Shown here piece by piece: positions 24,401 through 34,415 of a stretch of DNA of 64,000 bases. Position numbers and translations under genes: made by a program. Numbering within the stretch: the first letter of the stretch is position 1; each line of letters starts with the position of its first letter. Source of the stretch: Liolophura sinensis (lineage: Eukaryota > Mollusca > Polyplacophora > Chitonida > Chitonidae); assembly GCF_032854445.1 (NCBI RefSeq), contig NC_088299.1, positions 3,571,001-3,635,000 of the forward strand, in the 5' to 3' direction. The notes beneath the pieces are model-generated. The model did not search any database. It saw only the letters and a list, made by a program, of their open reading frames with translations, and had not been told where the DNA came from.

Positions 24401-27400
24401 GTGTATGTGTGATACCTTTTATAGCTGATTGAAGGTTTTGTATGTGTGATACTTAAGGTAGCTGATTGCAGATTTGAATGTGTGATAGAGTATAGGTATG
24501 GCTGACTGAAGGCTGTGTATATGTGATACCTTAGGCAGATAATTGCAGGCTGTGGAGGTAGTATATGCGTGATATCTTATACAGCTAATTGGAAACAGTG
24601 TATGTGTGATACCTTAGTTGGCTAATTGGATGATGTGGATATGTGATATCTTAGGCATCTGATTGGCGATTGTGTATGTGTGATACCTTAGGTTGCTGAT
24701 TGGAGACAGTGTATGTGTGATACCTTAGTTGGCTGATTGAAGACCGTGTATGTGTGATACCTTCGTTGGCTGATCGGAGGTTGTGTACGTGTGATACTTT
24801 AGTTAGCTGATTGGAGACTGTGAGTGTGTAATACAGTATAGGTATAGCTGACTGAAGGCTGTGTGTGTGTGTGATACCCGCATATTGTGATACCTTGGGT
24901 AGTTGATTGGAGGATGTGTACGTGTGATACTTTAGTTGGCTGATTGAAGGTTGTGTACGTGTGATACCTTAGTTGACTGATTGAAGAAGGTGTATGTGTG
25001 ATACCTTCGTTGGCTGATCGGAGGATGTGTAAGTGTGATGCTTTAGGCATCTGATTGGATGTTGTGTATGTGTGATACTTTAGGTAGCTGATTGGAGACT
25101 GTGAATGTTTGATACAGTATAGGTATGGCTGACTGAAGGCTGTGTATGTGTGATACCTTAGATAGCTGATGGGAAGTTGTGTATGTGTGATGCCTTAGGC
25201 AGGCTGTGTATACGTTATTCCTTAGGTATATGATTTTGGACTGTGTATGTGTGATACTTAAGGTAGCTGATTTCGGATTTGAATGTGTGATACAGTATAG
25301 GTATGGCTGACTGAAGGCTGTGTATATGTGATACCTTAGGCAGATAATTGCAGGCTGTGGAGGTTGTATATGTGTGATACCTTAGGTATCTGATTGGTGG
25401 TTGTGTATGTGAGATACCTTAGGTAGCTGATTGGAGGCTGTGTATGTTTGATACCTTAGTTGGCTGATTGGAGGATGGGTATGTGTGATACCTTAGTTAG
25501 CTGATTGGAGGCTGTGGATGTGTGATACCATAGGTAGATGATTTGGGGCTGTGTATATGTGATACCTTAGGCAGCTGACTGGAGACTGTGTGTGTGATAC
25601 ATTTAATAGCTGATTGAAGGTTGTGTATGCATGATACCTAATGTAGCAGATTGGAGGCTGTGTATGTGTTATACCTTAGTTAAAGCTGATTGGAGACTGT
25701 GAATGTGTGATACAGTATACGTATAGCTGAGTGAAGGCTGTGTATTTGTGATACGTTAGACAGCTGATTGGAAGTTGTGTATGTGGGATACCTTAGGCAG
25801 CTGATTAGAGGTTGTGTATGTGTGATAATTCACCTTAGGCAGCTGATTGGAGTTTATGTGTGTTAGACCTTAGGTATAGGCATTAGGATTATTTATTTAT
25901 TTATTTGATTGGTGTTTTACGCCGCACTCAAGAATATTTCACTTATACGACGACGGCCAGCATTATGGGGAGTGGAAACATGGTAGAGCCCGGGGGAAAC
26001 TCACGACCATCCGCAGGTTGCTGACACACCTTACCACGTACGTCCCGATTGAAAGTCAGCATGAGCTGGACTTGAACTCACAGCGACCGCATTGGTGAGA
26101 GACTGAGGGTCATAACACTGCGCTAGCGCGCTAACCAACTGAGCCACGGAGGCTCCCGGCATTAGGATTAGAGGCTGAATGTGTGATATAGTATAGGTAT
26201 AGAAGGCTGTAAGGCAGCTGATTGGAGGTTGTGTGTGTGTGTGATACCTTAGGCAGCTGATTGGAGATTGTGTATGTGTGACACCTTAGATAGCCATTTG
26301 GAGGTTATGTATGTGTGATACCTTAGTTAGCTGATTGGAGGATGTGTACGTGTGATACTTTAGTTAGCTGATTGGAGAATGTGTATGTGTGATACCTTAG
26401 TTAGCTGATTGGAGAATGTGTACGTGTGATACCTTAGTTAGCTGATTGGAGAATGTGTATGTGTGATACCTTAGTTAGCTGATTGGAGAATGTGTACGTG
26501 TGATACCTTAGTTAGCTGATTGGAGAATGTGTATGTGTGATACCTTAGTTAGCTGATTGGAGAATGTGTACGTGTGATACCTTAGTTAGCTGATTGGAGA
26601 ATGTGTATGTGTGATACCTTAGTTAGCTGATTGGAGAATGTGTACGTGTGATACCTTAGTTAGCTGATTGGAGAATGTGTATGTGTACGCTGGTTATTCA
26701 GGATAATGAAGCAGCAGCTGACTGAATTATCGGAATTACCTTATAGGCCTACCTTTACAAAAAATAGGGCCATAAATCAGTGCATCTAGCGCACATAACA
26801 TATAGCTTGACTCTGGTGTAACGCGATGCAGCTGCTGTACCCTAAGCATTAGGTGCCGTGAACTAGTGCCTAATTAAGTCATTAATGGAGCTAATGATTA
26901 CCAGATTATTGTTTACAAATGGTTAATTACCGTATATAGTTTATTATATGACACGCGTGCTGTGATTATCGCTCAAAAGTGTACTAGAATAATCAGCTCC
27001 ATGCCGGCCCAAGCCGGAAGTGTTTTTTTTTTTTTTTTTTTTTCCTGACGTGAAACTGGTAATGTTTAAAGGGGGTGAGTACATGGGCACATACATTCAG
27101 CTCAGTTTCATAGCCCATGTTTACAGTATACGATGTGCATCACTCCTGCCAACTTTTGTTCTGCTTGACAAACAACTTCCTCCCTTAAAAAAGCCCTAGC
27201 AGCCTGCCTTACAGTCTGTTAGTCCGAAAATAGCATATTCTGTACCGGCATAAACCCTGCGCGCGCATCTCTCATGTAACTCCCAGATGTGTTGTAGTCA
27301 TGGCAACACGTTTCTGTGGCATGACTATCGTATGCTTAAATCTGTTCTACATTTGTTCGCTATTATCAAACTCTTTTTTTGTATTTCTATAAATGTCCTT

Positions 27401-30274
27401 CTCAACGCCAAACTACAATTCATTTGTCACGATATTTATGTCAGATATTGGTGTATATGGCATACTTCTGAACAGCGTAAATAGTTTGAGACTTGCCTCT
27501 TATGAATAATGTTGAATGAGTTCATATAATGTTACCTTGAAGCTATAAATAATATGTACCAGTAATTGCGTGTTCGGAAAATCGATCTCGCAAGATCTGT
27601 TAAAGGGGTTAAAAGCAGACGGGAAATCCTGGAAAAGAAAAATATGACCTCACAAGTTATATGCAGTTTAAACGTACAGTTTTTTCGACTATGACGAAGA
27701 AACGCATTATACATAGAACATGTATATTTTGTGTACGTCGGACGTCGTGTCGGGCGTTGTATTGGGTGTCTTCAGCATTACGTTTAAGTGAGGCAGCACC
27801 GACGACATGTTACACTGTCGTGATAGACCAAAATACTATCGGAAATTACTTTTTCTTCCAGTCATCACAGTTGAGGCAGATTTTGCAGATACTGAGAATC
27901 TGGGACAAGTATGGGAGAAAATGACAGAAGACCTCAAGCCAGAAGATTTTTTCCAAGCAATTTTCATCCACAATGCTGGGACAATGAATGACGTCACGAA
28001 GCCAGCGTGGGCGTACGATGACCCAAACTATCTTCGGGTATGACGTCATCAGATATGTAATAGTTATAGCATGATCTAATGGTCATTGTAGATTATGTTC
28101 ATCGATGGGTGAAGTATTGTCACCATTGTCGATTTCTTAATCACAAAAAAACCAAACTTTTTATACCATTTTGTAAATAAAATAAAATCACTCAAATGCC
28201 ACTTTTATTAAGTGTAAGCGTAAGTTTAGGCCCCTGTTTGGTGCAGTTATGACTCATATAATATAATAATATATTCAGTGAACAAATTTTCCAACTCTTA
28301 TCTTATAGGCCTCCTCCTATGGGAATGATGTATGGAAATGTTTCGTGTTTCAGAAATACTTCGATATCAACGTATTTTCCATGATTATGCTGACGTCAAA
28401 ATTTGTGACAATGTTCAAGGACAAAAGTAAAGTCACCATTGTAGCAGTAACGCATGAGGATTTGAGACTGTTTCCTAGCATGTCTATATATGCCTCCGCG
28501 AAAGAAGCTAGGGATGCGTACTTGCGGGATCTACTTTCGGAGGATGTGAGTATACAAGTTTAACATTTTCCAACACAATTGTGTACACAAAGTACACAAG
28601 ATGTGTTGCACTGGAACGTTAATGTGTACCTTGCCTACATCATCTTTATGTGCACTGTTAATGTGTACCAAATTGTGTATTTGCGCTACACTTCTTGTTT
28701 ACACCGCGAGCTACACAAACAAATGTTTACAAAACCCGACACATTTGCTTTTTCAGGGCATCTGACGTGTTGGTGGGTTTCCTCCCTTTTAAACTCAAGA
28801 GTGAAGATTCATTCTCCCCTTATGTATTTCAGGTCTTAACTCTGCCAGTTAATGTTTTTTTCTGTTATATATTCAAAGTCGGAAATACCGTATTGCAAGA
28901 GAACAATATATGTTGACTCCAGCATGGTGAATCTTCATTAACATTAGTGTATTTTTAAAACTCCATTTTATAATTCCGCTTAAGCCAAGCATTTGGGTCT
29001 ACTGAGTTGCTATTATATATAAGCATTTACATGAACAGTCAGAATAAAACCCCACCTGAGATAAATGGTCGAAATTTGCGAGATAAGTCGTGTTCACGCG
29101 ATGCTGTTGTCAAGCTGACCCGTGTTTATTCAACTTGTCGAATTCGACAAATCGCATAGTGTGAACGCGGCTGTACAAATGGCCATTTGCCAGCTGCCAT
29201 GTATCGTCGCTGCTTTGATTTTACACCAAGTTTGTATTACAGTTAAAAACAAACGCTTAACATTTGAAAAAAGTCATTGAGATGTTCATTTCAAACTTGA
29301 CATTATACACTTGACATTATACACTTGACATCAAAATTACCGACCGGCCCGGATAGCACAGTTGGTAGAGCGTCCGCTTCGGGACCGGTAGATCCAGGAT
29401 CAATCCTTGATCGAGTCACACCTAAGACTTTAAAAGAGGAAGTTGTAACTTCCTCGCTTGGCGTTCAGCATGAAGGGGATAGTGCAACGACTGGTTGACC
29501 CGTATCAGTATAATGGCTCGGGCGGGGCGGCTTGCTTGCCTTCGGTAAGTCGTCTCAGTGAGGCAGCACTAAATAAAAGAGCGGTGGAAATCCGTCCTGC
29601 AACAAGGAGGCACATTACACGTACATGCATCCTAATGATTCCTTCGTCGTCATATGACTGAAAAATTGTTGAGAACGACGTTAAACCCCAAGCACTCACT
29701 CACTCACTCAAAATTACCTTTTCATTTTACGCATATTTTCCATCAATATATTCGGAAGTTGACGTGAATGGTAAACTTTGCAAGAAGCCCTAGGACCCCA
29801 CCGTTTCCCGGTCACCACTCCTCCCCAATTTGTACATAATCCTGCTCGAGGTCTTCGTGACAGCCTTCACCGTCGACGTCACGACATCAGGCTACTTATT
29901 TCCAGACTGTGTTTAATTTTCCAAGGCTATGATATTTTTGTACTTTTATATGTAACGACAGATCTCCAAAGGCTTATTAAGAAATAATGTTTCAAGTATC
30001 CTTTAAGCCATAATAATTCATTCTATATACCCTTGTCTTTTTGCAGCCTAAACTTCTGGGATTTTCTTATAACCCTGGCTTGGTGAAAACGGACATGAGT
30101 GACTATGTTTTGGAGAATACCTACTTTACTCCACTGCGAAACGAACTGAAGAAAATGAGAGCAGAGAAAAAGGAAACCTTACTGAAATACACGGCACTCA
30201 AACTGATGAAAGTGCTTACGTCTGGGGTTTACCAAAACGGCGGTAGAGTCAATGCTGAAGACGTGGCACTGTGA
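18428..30274 (+). CDS. SPR-like: Sepiapterin reductase-like short-chain dehydrogenase, 4 exons
   Basis: Predicted exons are 18428-18695, 27862-28037, 28354-28545 and 30047-30274, giving 287 aa, with intron phases 1, 0, 0. The Rossmann glycine motif TGADKGIG is at residues 34-41, HNAG at 126-129, the catalytic YxxxK as Y194…K198, and NPGLVKTDM at 221-229. Order and spacing follow sepiapterin reductase (about 261 aa in mammals), which makes the last NADPH-dependent step of tetrahydrobiopterin synthesis in the cytosol. Two changes stand out. The catalytic Ser, 13 residues before the Tyr, is Thr181. The C-terminal substrate-anchoring Asp (mammalian HVD) reads RVN. It may be a divergent paralogue with another carbonyl substrate. 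The start is supported by a good context (aacATGG). Intron 1 (9.2 kb) holds a minisatellite and two SINEs; intron 3 holds one SINE. Confidence 0.85.
19626..19702. repeat. Imperfect inverted repeat in SDR intron 1
   Basis: The left arm 'tggtttcctggtcaaggcgac' and right arm 'gtcgccttgtcgaggaggaa' (plus acca) can pair with a small bulge. The spacer is about 32 bp. Confidence 0.6.
20285..20385. repeat. Short tandem repeat, about 30-bp unit
   Basis: Three to four units with the core 'ggtagcatttgtaagatatc' and variants (tagcatttggaagatatct). Confidence 0.6.
21700..21925 (+). mobile_element. Old SINE family 1 copy in SDR intron 1
   Basis: The 3' body is decayed ('gaaaataattcttgagtata') and is followed by an (AAAT/AAAC)n tail at about 21890-21918. 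The upstream part is barely recognisable. Confidence 0.55.
22098..22182. repeat. 17-bp tandem repeat, 5 copies
   Basis: Five units of 'gtaaccactgatttatg' with one or two changes each, within SDR intron 1. Confidence 0.8.
23455..23727 (-). mobile_element. SINE family 1, full length, inserted in the 37-bp array
   Basis: On the minus strand the tRNA-like head (A box 'tggctcagtcggttaaagcg', B box 'gagttcaagtccagc') lies at the right end. The body and an A/C-rich tail lie at the left. It is flanked on both sides by 'aggtagcagattgga', which may be a target-site duplication, though the site is itself repetitive. Confidence 0.92.
25886..26157 (-). mobile_element. SINE family 1, full length, with target-site duplication
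   Basis: Same structure and orientation as the copy at 23.5 kb, with a (TTTA)n tail at the left end and the tRNA-like head at the right. Both sides carry 'ggcattaggatta' (13 bp), a target-site duplication expected for LINE-driven insertion. Confidence 0.93.
26700..27861. other. 3' part of SDR intron 1, no further gene
   Basis: It holds a T21 run near 27026-27046 and short frames without recognisable products. It ends with the pyrimidine-rich acceptor 'tttttcttccag' of SDR exon 2. Confidence 0.5.
29342..29707 (+). mobile_element. SINE family 2, full length, in SDR intron 3
   Basis: A tRNA-like head ('cggatagcacagttggtaga', then 'gcgtccgcttcgggacc') with a weak B box is followed by the body ('cagtataatggctcgggcgg') and the conserved end 'aacgacgttaaaccccaagc' with an (actc)n tail. 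The 11-bp 'tcaaaattacc' is present on both sides (29331-29341 and 29708-29718), which confirms a target-site duplication and fixes the ends. Confidence 0.95.
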
Positions 30275-30454
30275 GACGGGGGGACACTGCGAGGAGGTTG
30301 TAGATCTAGGACCAAAGTACTAATGCAAATCTGCTTGAAGTAAACAGAATATGACGTCTTGCCATGTTTCGGTAGACTCTGATGTCCACTAAATTTTATC
30401 TTAAACATAATCTGGTCTGTATGTTTGACGAAAAGGAATCTGTTGTAAAACCTT

Positions 30455-31315
30455 GAATGTGTCGGAGGCACTATTAGATGATGACTAGGATCTGTCGTGT
30501 AAGAAAGCCTGTGTTGGAGGTACTATTTGAGAACTAGAATCAGTTGAGTAAGCCTGTCCTGCAGGCATTGTATTTCATTAAACCTGCGGATCGTCGTGGG
30601 TTTCCCCCGGGCTCTGCCCGGTTTCCTCCCACCTTAATGCTGACCGCCGTCATACAAGTGAAATTTTCTTGAGTACGACGTAAAACACTCATCAAATGAT
30701 TAAATAAATAATTTCATTAGGGAAAGAATCTGCCAGTTAACAACCCTGTGTTGGAGACGCTATTTGATAAGAACTAGAATATGTGACATAAGCCTACGTT
30801 GGAGGCACTGTTTGATGAGAACTACAATCTGTGACATAAGCCTACGTTGGAGGCACTGTTTGATGAGAACTACAATCTGTGACAAGCTACGTTGGAGGCA
30901 CTGTTTGATGAGAACTAGAATCTGTGACTTAAGCCTATGTTAGAGGCACTGTTTGATCAGAACTAGAACCCTATATAATCCTATGTTAGAGTTATTATTT
31001 CGTAAAGAACAAAATTTGTTGTATAAGTCTATGTTACAGGAATTATTTCACAAGGACTAGAATATTTTATGTAAGCAAGCCTCTCTTGCAGGCACTATTT
31101 GATGTGGACTAGAATCCTTTATGAAAACAAACCTGCATGTTTTGAAGGCACTATTTGATGAGGACTAGCAAGACTGTCTTGCAAGCACTAATTGATGAGG
31201 ACGAGAATCTTAAGCAAGCCGGTTTCAGGCATTATTTCATGAGAACCAGAATCTTTTATGTAAGTTAGCCTATGTTTGAGCCACTGTCTCGTGAGGACTG
31301 GCATCTGTTATAAAC
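30455..31315. repeat. About 48-bp minisatellite just after the SDR stop codon
   Basis: Unit cores are 'gttggaggcactgtttgatg' and 'agaactagaatctgtgacat'. Three units near 30780-30930 are nearly identical; flanking units are diverged. The array begins about 180 bp after the stop codon, so it probably lies in or just past the 3' UTR. A family-1 SINE interrupts it. Confidence 0.85.
30581..30710 (+). mobile_element. SINE family 1, 5'-truncated, with target-site duplication
   Basis: Starts inside the body ('cctgcggatcgtcgtgggtt') and ends with 'gacgtaaaacactcatc' and an (AAAT)n tail. It is flanked by 'atttcatta' on both sides (30572-30580 and 30711-30719). The truncated 5' end with an intact target duplication is typical of incomplete target-primed reverse transcription. 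Confidence 0.9.
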
Positions 31316-32246
31316 TTCTGTACACTAAAGGGGAACTTGTTTTACATATTTGTCTTCCTAAGTATAGAATATTCATGCAGCAGTGAGCTTATAGATCTAT
31401 CAGTGAGAATATTTAGCCGTTGTCTTAAGCGTTAAGCTCGTGTCCTTTTGGGTACGAATCCTGTAACATTCCAGTGAAAGTGTCATGCTATGAAAAAAAT
31501 CGTCTTTCCCATGCATGCGTTATTTCGCGATATGTAGACCTACTTCTGTAGAGGCCCGACTTCTGTGGATGACCAACTCGATCTGACTAGAAATTGTGCG
31601 AAATGCTACTGAAATGAGTTTGTGAGAAACCATTAACCATTCATCAATCCAAACAAGTGCCTATATGAAAATTTTCTCACAAGGATTTCTGATCCTAACC
31701 TATTCTCAGTTTACTATTACATAGTAGAGAAACGCCGAGCAAATGACGATTACTTTTCAAGAATCGTCATTTGCAAGGCGTTTCTGTTACGTAAACGAGT
31801 CCAGTGTTATGCAGCTGTCGATCATTTTTCAAGAATCAACAGTTATTGTTCTTTTGTCCTCTGGAACTATTTACCGGTCAAAAATGCATTCACTTTGTAA
31901 CCCTGGCAATACCAGGGCTCACCTCCATGTTACAAGGGAAAACTTAGTTCGTGTCGCTTTACATAAAGAACATCTGCAAATATACCGACTTCCATTCGCT
32001 TGAAGTGCTGGGATAATGCATGGCTATGCGAAGAAGGTAACGCTGTATATAAGCCGAGCGAGTTTAGACACTTTATTCGAAACATGGCGAGCTCTTAGAA
32101 TGCGATATTTTTCGAACACAACACCGATTTTCACGTCACCAGAGTGACATGGAGGACTCGACGATCGTAAATAACGTTTTATGTCAAAGGATTGACGTCA
32201 CAACAAATGTTTAAAGTTGTGTAAAGGGAGAAGGTTGTATCGTCTT
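31316..32246. other. Spacer with inverted repeats, no gene seen
   Basis: It contains the near-perfect hairpin at 31729-31784 and one half of a wider inverted repeat (see separate entries). No coding region was recognised. Confidence 0.4.
31729..31784. repeat. Strong hairpin, 23-bp arms
   Basis: The left arm 31729-31751 ('gaaacgcc-ga-gcaaatgacgatt') and right arm 31762-31784 pair with only a two-base mismatch around a 10-base loop (acttttcaag). Confidence 0.85.
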
Positions 32247-32425
32247 CCCGGATAGCACAGTGGGATAATGGAATGTTTTAAAGCCTTGTTTTCGTGAGTT
32301 CGAGCCCCATTCTTCTGTATTCTTAGGTTATACAAATCGTCGCCCTTCATCACTCAACCTACTAACTCACAAGTGTCGATTCTTGAAAAATAATCGACCG
32401 CGCTATACAACAGCGTGACGCTACA
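31795..32425. mobile_element. Possible small inverted-repeat (MITE-like) element
   Basis: About 45 bp at 31797-31842 ('gtcgatcatttttcaagaat' core) is matched in inverse orientation at about 32370-32418 ('cgattcttgaaaaataatcg' core). The roughly 630-bp interval contains a tRNA-like SINE head at 32247. No flanking target duplication was found, so the identity as a transposon is tentative. Confidence 0.35.
32247..32345 (+). mobile_element. tRNA-like SINE head
   Basis: The A-box-like 'cggatagcacagtgggataa' and B-box-like 'gagttcgagcccc' are spaced as in a tRNA. They are followed by 'ttcttaggttatacaaatcg', which resembles no other body in the window. The pairing is too poor for a functional tRNA gene. 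Confidence 0.5.
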
Positions 32426-32809
32426 GCGAGCGTTTAAACGCACGATATCTAGGCCCTTTCCTTGTTGTATGCTTGTACATGAATGTCTTTTCGAATCAAT
32501 TAAGGACCAAAATGTATGGAAAACTTAACTGAATGACTGATCATTATATGCATTTTATAATTATTTATCGAGAAATTAGTTCAATGCAAATCATAGGCTG
32601 GATACTGTCAAAATGCTGAGAGGATGTATTCTTAACATTCAACTGTAGATGTGCATTTCAATGACCAAACCCTTAAAATAAAATCTTAATTTAAATGATG
32701 CTTATGAAATGCATGCATGCTAATACATATTCACTGAATATTGTTATGGTATATCCGAATGAACATTAAACCATTCCTTGAATGAAACCTTTTGTCGTAC
32801 AAAATGTGT

Positions 32810-33275
32810 TTATATATTTAATTATTTGATTGCTGTTTGACGTCATTTTCAAGGGTTTTTTTTTTACTTTTACAATAGCGACCAGGTTTATATGGGCGGG
32901 GAAACCATGGTGCCCCGAGAAAAGCCATTGGCCTTTGGCAAGTTACTGACAAACTTTCTATATTGGTGGAAAAAGACTTAAAAAATGGTACTTGTTGCAG
33001 CCTCGCTTGGCGCTCAGCACGGAGAGGTTAGAGCCAGGTGTCAGTATAATGTGACTGGGTGAGGTGTCATGTCTGGTGTCTTCGGCATAATACTTCAGTT
33101 TCGGCAGCACTTTGGCGGCATGGACCCGCACTGCCACAAGGAGACACAGTATATATGTACACACACCTAATGACTTGTCGTCGTCATATGACTGAAAAAT
33201 TGATAAGTACGACGTTAAACCCCAATCATTCATTCATTTCATTTTGGTGGAAGACAAGTGGTCTTGAACTACATG
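32810..33275 (-). mobile_element. SINE family 1 copy split by a nested SINE 2
   Basis: The family-1 body on the minus strand runs from 32810 (TTTA-type tail, 'gattgctgtttgacgtc') to about 32966, then resumes at about 33241 ('ggtggaagacaagtggtctt', 'gaactacatgtacgc'). Between them lies the family-2 element. Confidence 0.75.
32967..33240 (+). mobile_element. SINE family 2 nested in SINE 1
   Basis: Family-2 body with 'cgcttggcgctcagcacgga', 'gtcagtataatgtgactggg' and 'cggcagcactttggcggcat', ending in 'acgacgttaaaccccaatc' and (attc)n. 'ttggtggaa' occurs on both sides and is likely the target duplication within the host SINE. It lacks the tRNA-like head. Confidence 0.85.
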
Positions 33276-33545
33276 TACGCAAATAGCCTGCAAACGAGCG
33301 TCAAAGAGTGTTTTTTTGTCACCAGGGCCCCCAAGCGGCAAGATGTGTTTATGTGGTCGGTCCTATCTGGGGATGCTTCAAGGTTACCAGTGTTACCATG
33401 TATGCTTATACATTGGCCGATCAGAAGCTAGTTCTCATTTCAATCCCACTTAAGTGTTGTAGTGCCGATGAACTGATTTTTCTTCCTTTAAAATAGGCCT
33501 ACACTTACGCCATTGTACAATATACTTAAACCGCAAATACGACAT

Positions 33546-33700
33546 GGGGGCCTTCATGGCTCAGTTGATTAGCGCGCTAGTGCAGCGTAATGACCAAGGA
33601 GCCTCTCACATATGCTGTCGCTGTGAGTTCAAGTCCAGCTCGTGCTGGCTTCCTCTCCGGCCTTACGTGGGAATAAATAAATAAATAAATATATAAATCA
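33546..33700 (+). mobile_element. SINE family 1, head plus tail only
   Basis: A well-kept tRNA-like head ('ccttcatggctcagttgatt', 'gagttcaagtccagctcgtg') and 'gctggcttcctctccggcc' are followed at once by (aata)n. The 3' half of the body is missing, so this is either an internally deleted or a short-form copy. Confidence 0.88.
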
Positions 33701-34129
33701 AATAGGACAGGGAATGTTTCATCCATATATATGCCAAGACACGTTACTTTTGACAACCTTGTTTTTTATGAATCCAGTGATTATCTATCTGGACAGCTAT
33801 TTTATAGCGTCAACATATTTCGGGCGTACATGTATAGAAGTAATAAAACATGAGAAGCTTATATTATATCCTGCCTAGTTCACATACAGGGCTCATTTCA
33901 GTCTCCACCAGCTTACGGTGGCTTTTTATTGCTATCATTTTATGTCAATTATAGTGTCTTGTATAACCTCAGCAAGGGAGGGATAGCAAATACATCTACA
34001 AGCACTACGAATGTATGAAAGATATATACACGTACCTGGACAGCATTCACATGTGTTTTATGTTCAGAATGGCTAAGCAGTCTGGCACAGGTAAGGATAG
34101 CATATGATTGTATGTTTGCATGTATGCTT

Positions 34130-34415
34130 GGACTTTTACGTTGTACTTGACGATTTTTCAGTCATAAAACGACAAGAAGTCATCACATGTGTGTACATAT
34201 ACTATGTCTTCTTATGGCAGGGCGAGTTCATGCCGCCAATGTGCTGCTGGCACCACACCCAGCCACATTATACTGACACCGGGCCAACCGTACTTTTTGG
34301 CTCGAACCTCTCTGTGTTGCGCGTGAAGCCTTTGGTATGACTCGACCTGGGTTTGATCCGAGGTCTATCGACTTCGATGCAGACGCTTTAACTATTACAG
34401 GCCGCCGAAGCGGTC
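34130..34415 (-). mobile_element. SINE family 2 copy
   Basis: Inverted family-2 body ('agttcatgccgccaatgtgc', 'cagccacattatactgacac') with a recognisable tRNA-like head at the right end (minus-strand 'cggcctgtaatagttaaagc'). Confidence 0.82.

Larger units (their letters stand above)
23235..26695. repeat. 37-bp minisatellite in SDR intron 1, about 80 copies
   Basis: The tandem unit has cores 'gtgataccttagttagctga' and 'ttggagaatgtgtatgt'. Units over most of the array are diverged (ttggaggttgtg, tggctgattgaagaccgtg, and a periodic longer variant with 'cagtataggtatagctgact'). From about 26345 to 26690 the units are almost identical and alternate strictly between 'gtgtatgtg' and 'gtgtacgtg', giving a 74-bp dimer. 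Two SINE-1 copies interrupt the array. Confidence 0.95.

Noticed and set aside
23235-26695. CRISPR-like or coding repeat
   Set aside because: The 37-bp unit is not a multiple of three and gives no long open frame, and it lies wholly in an intron.
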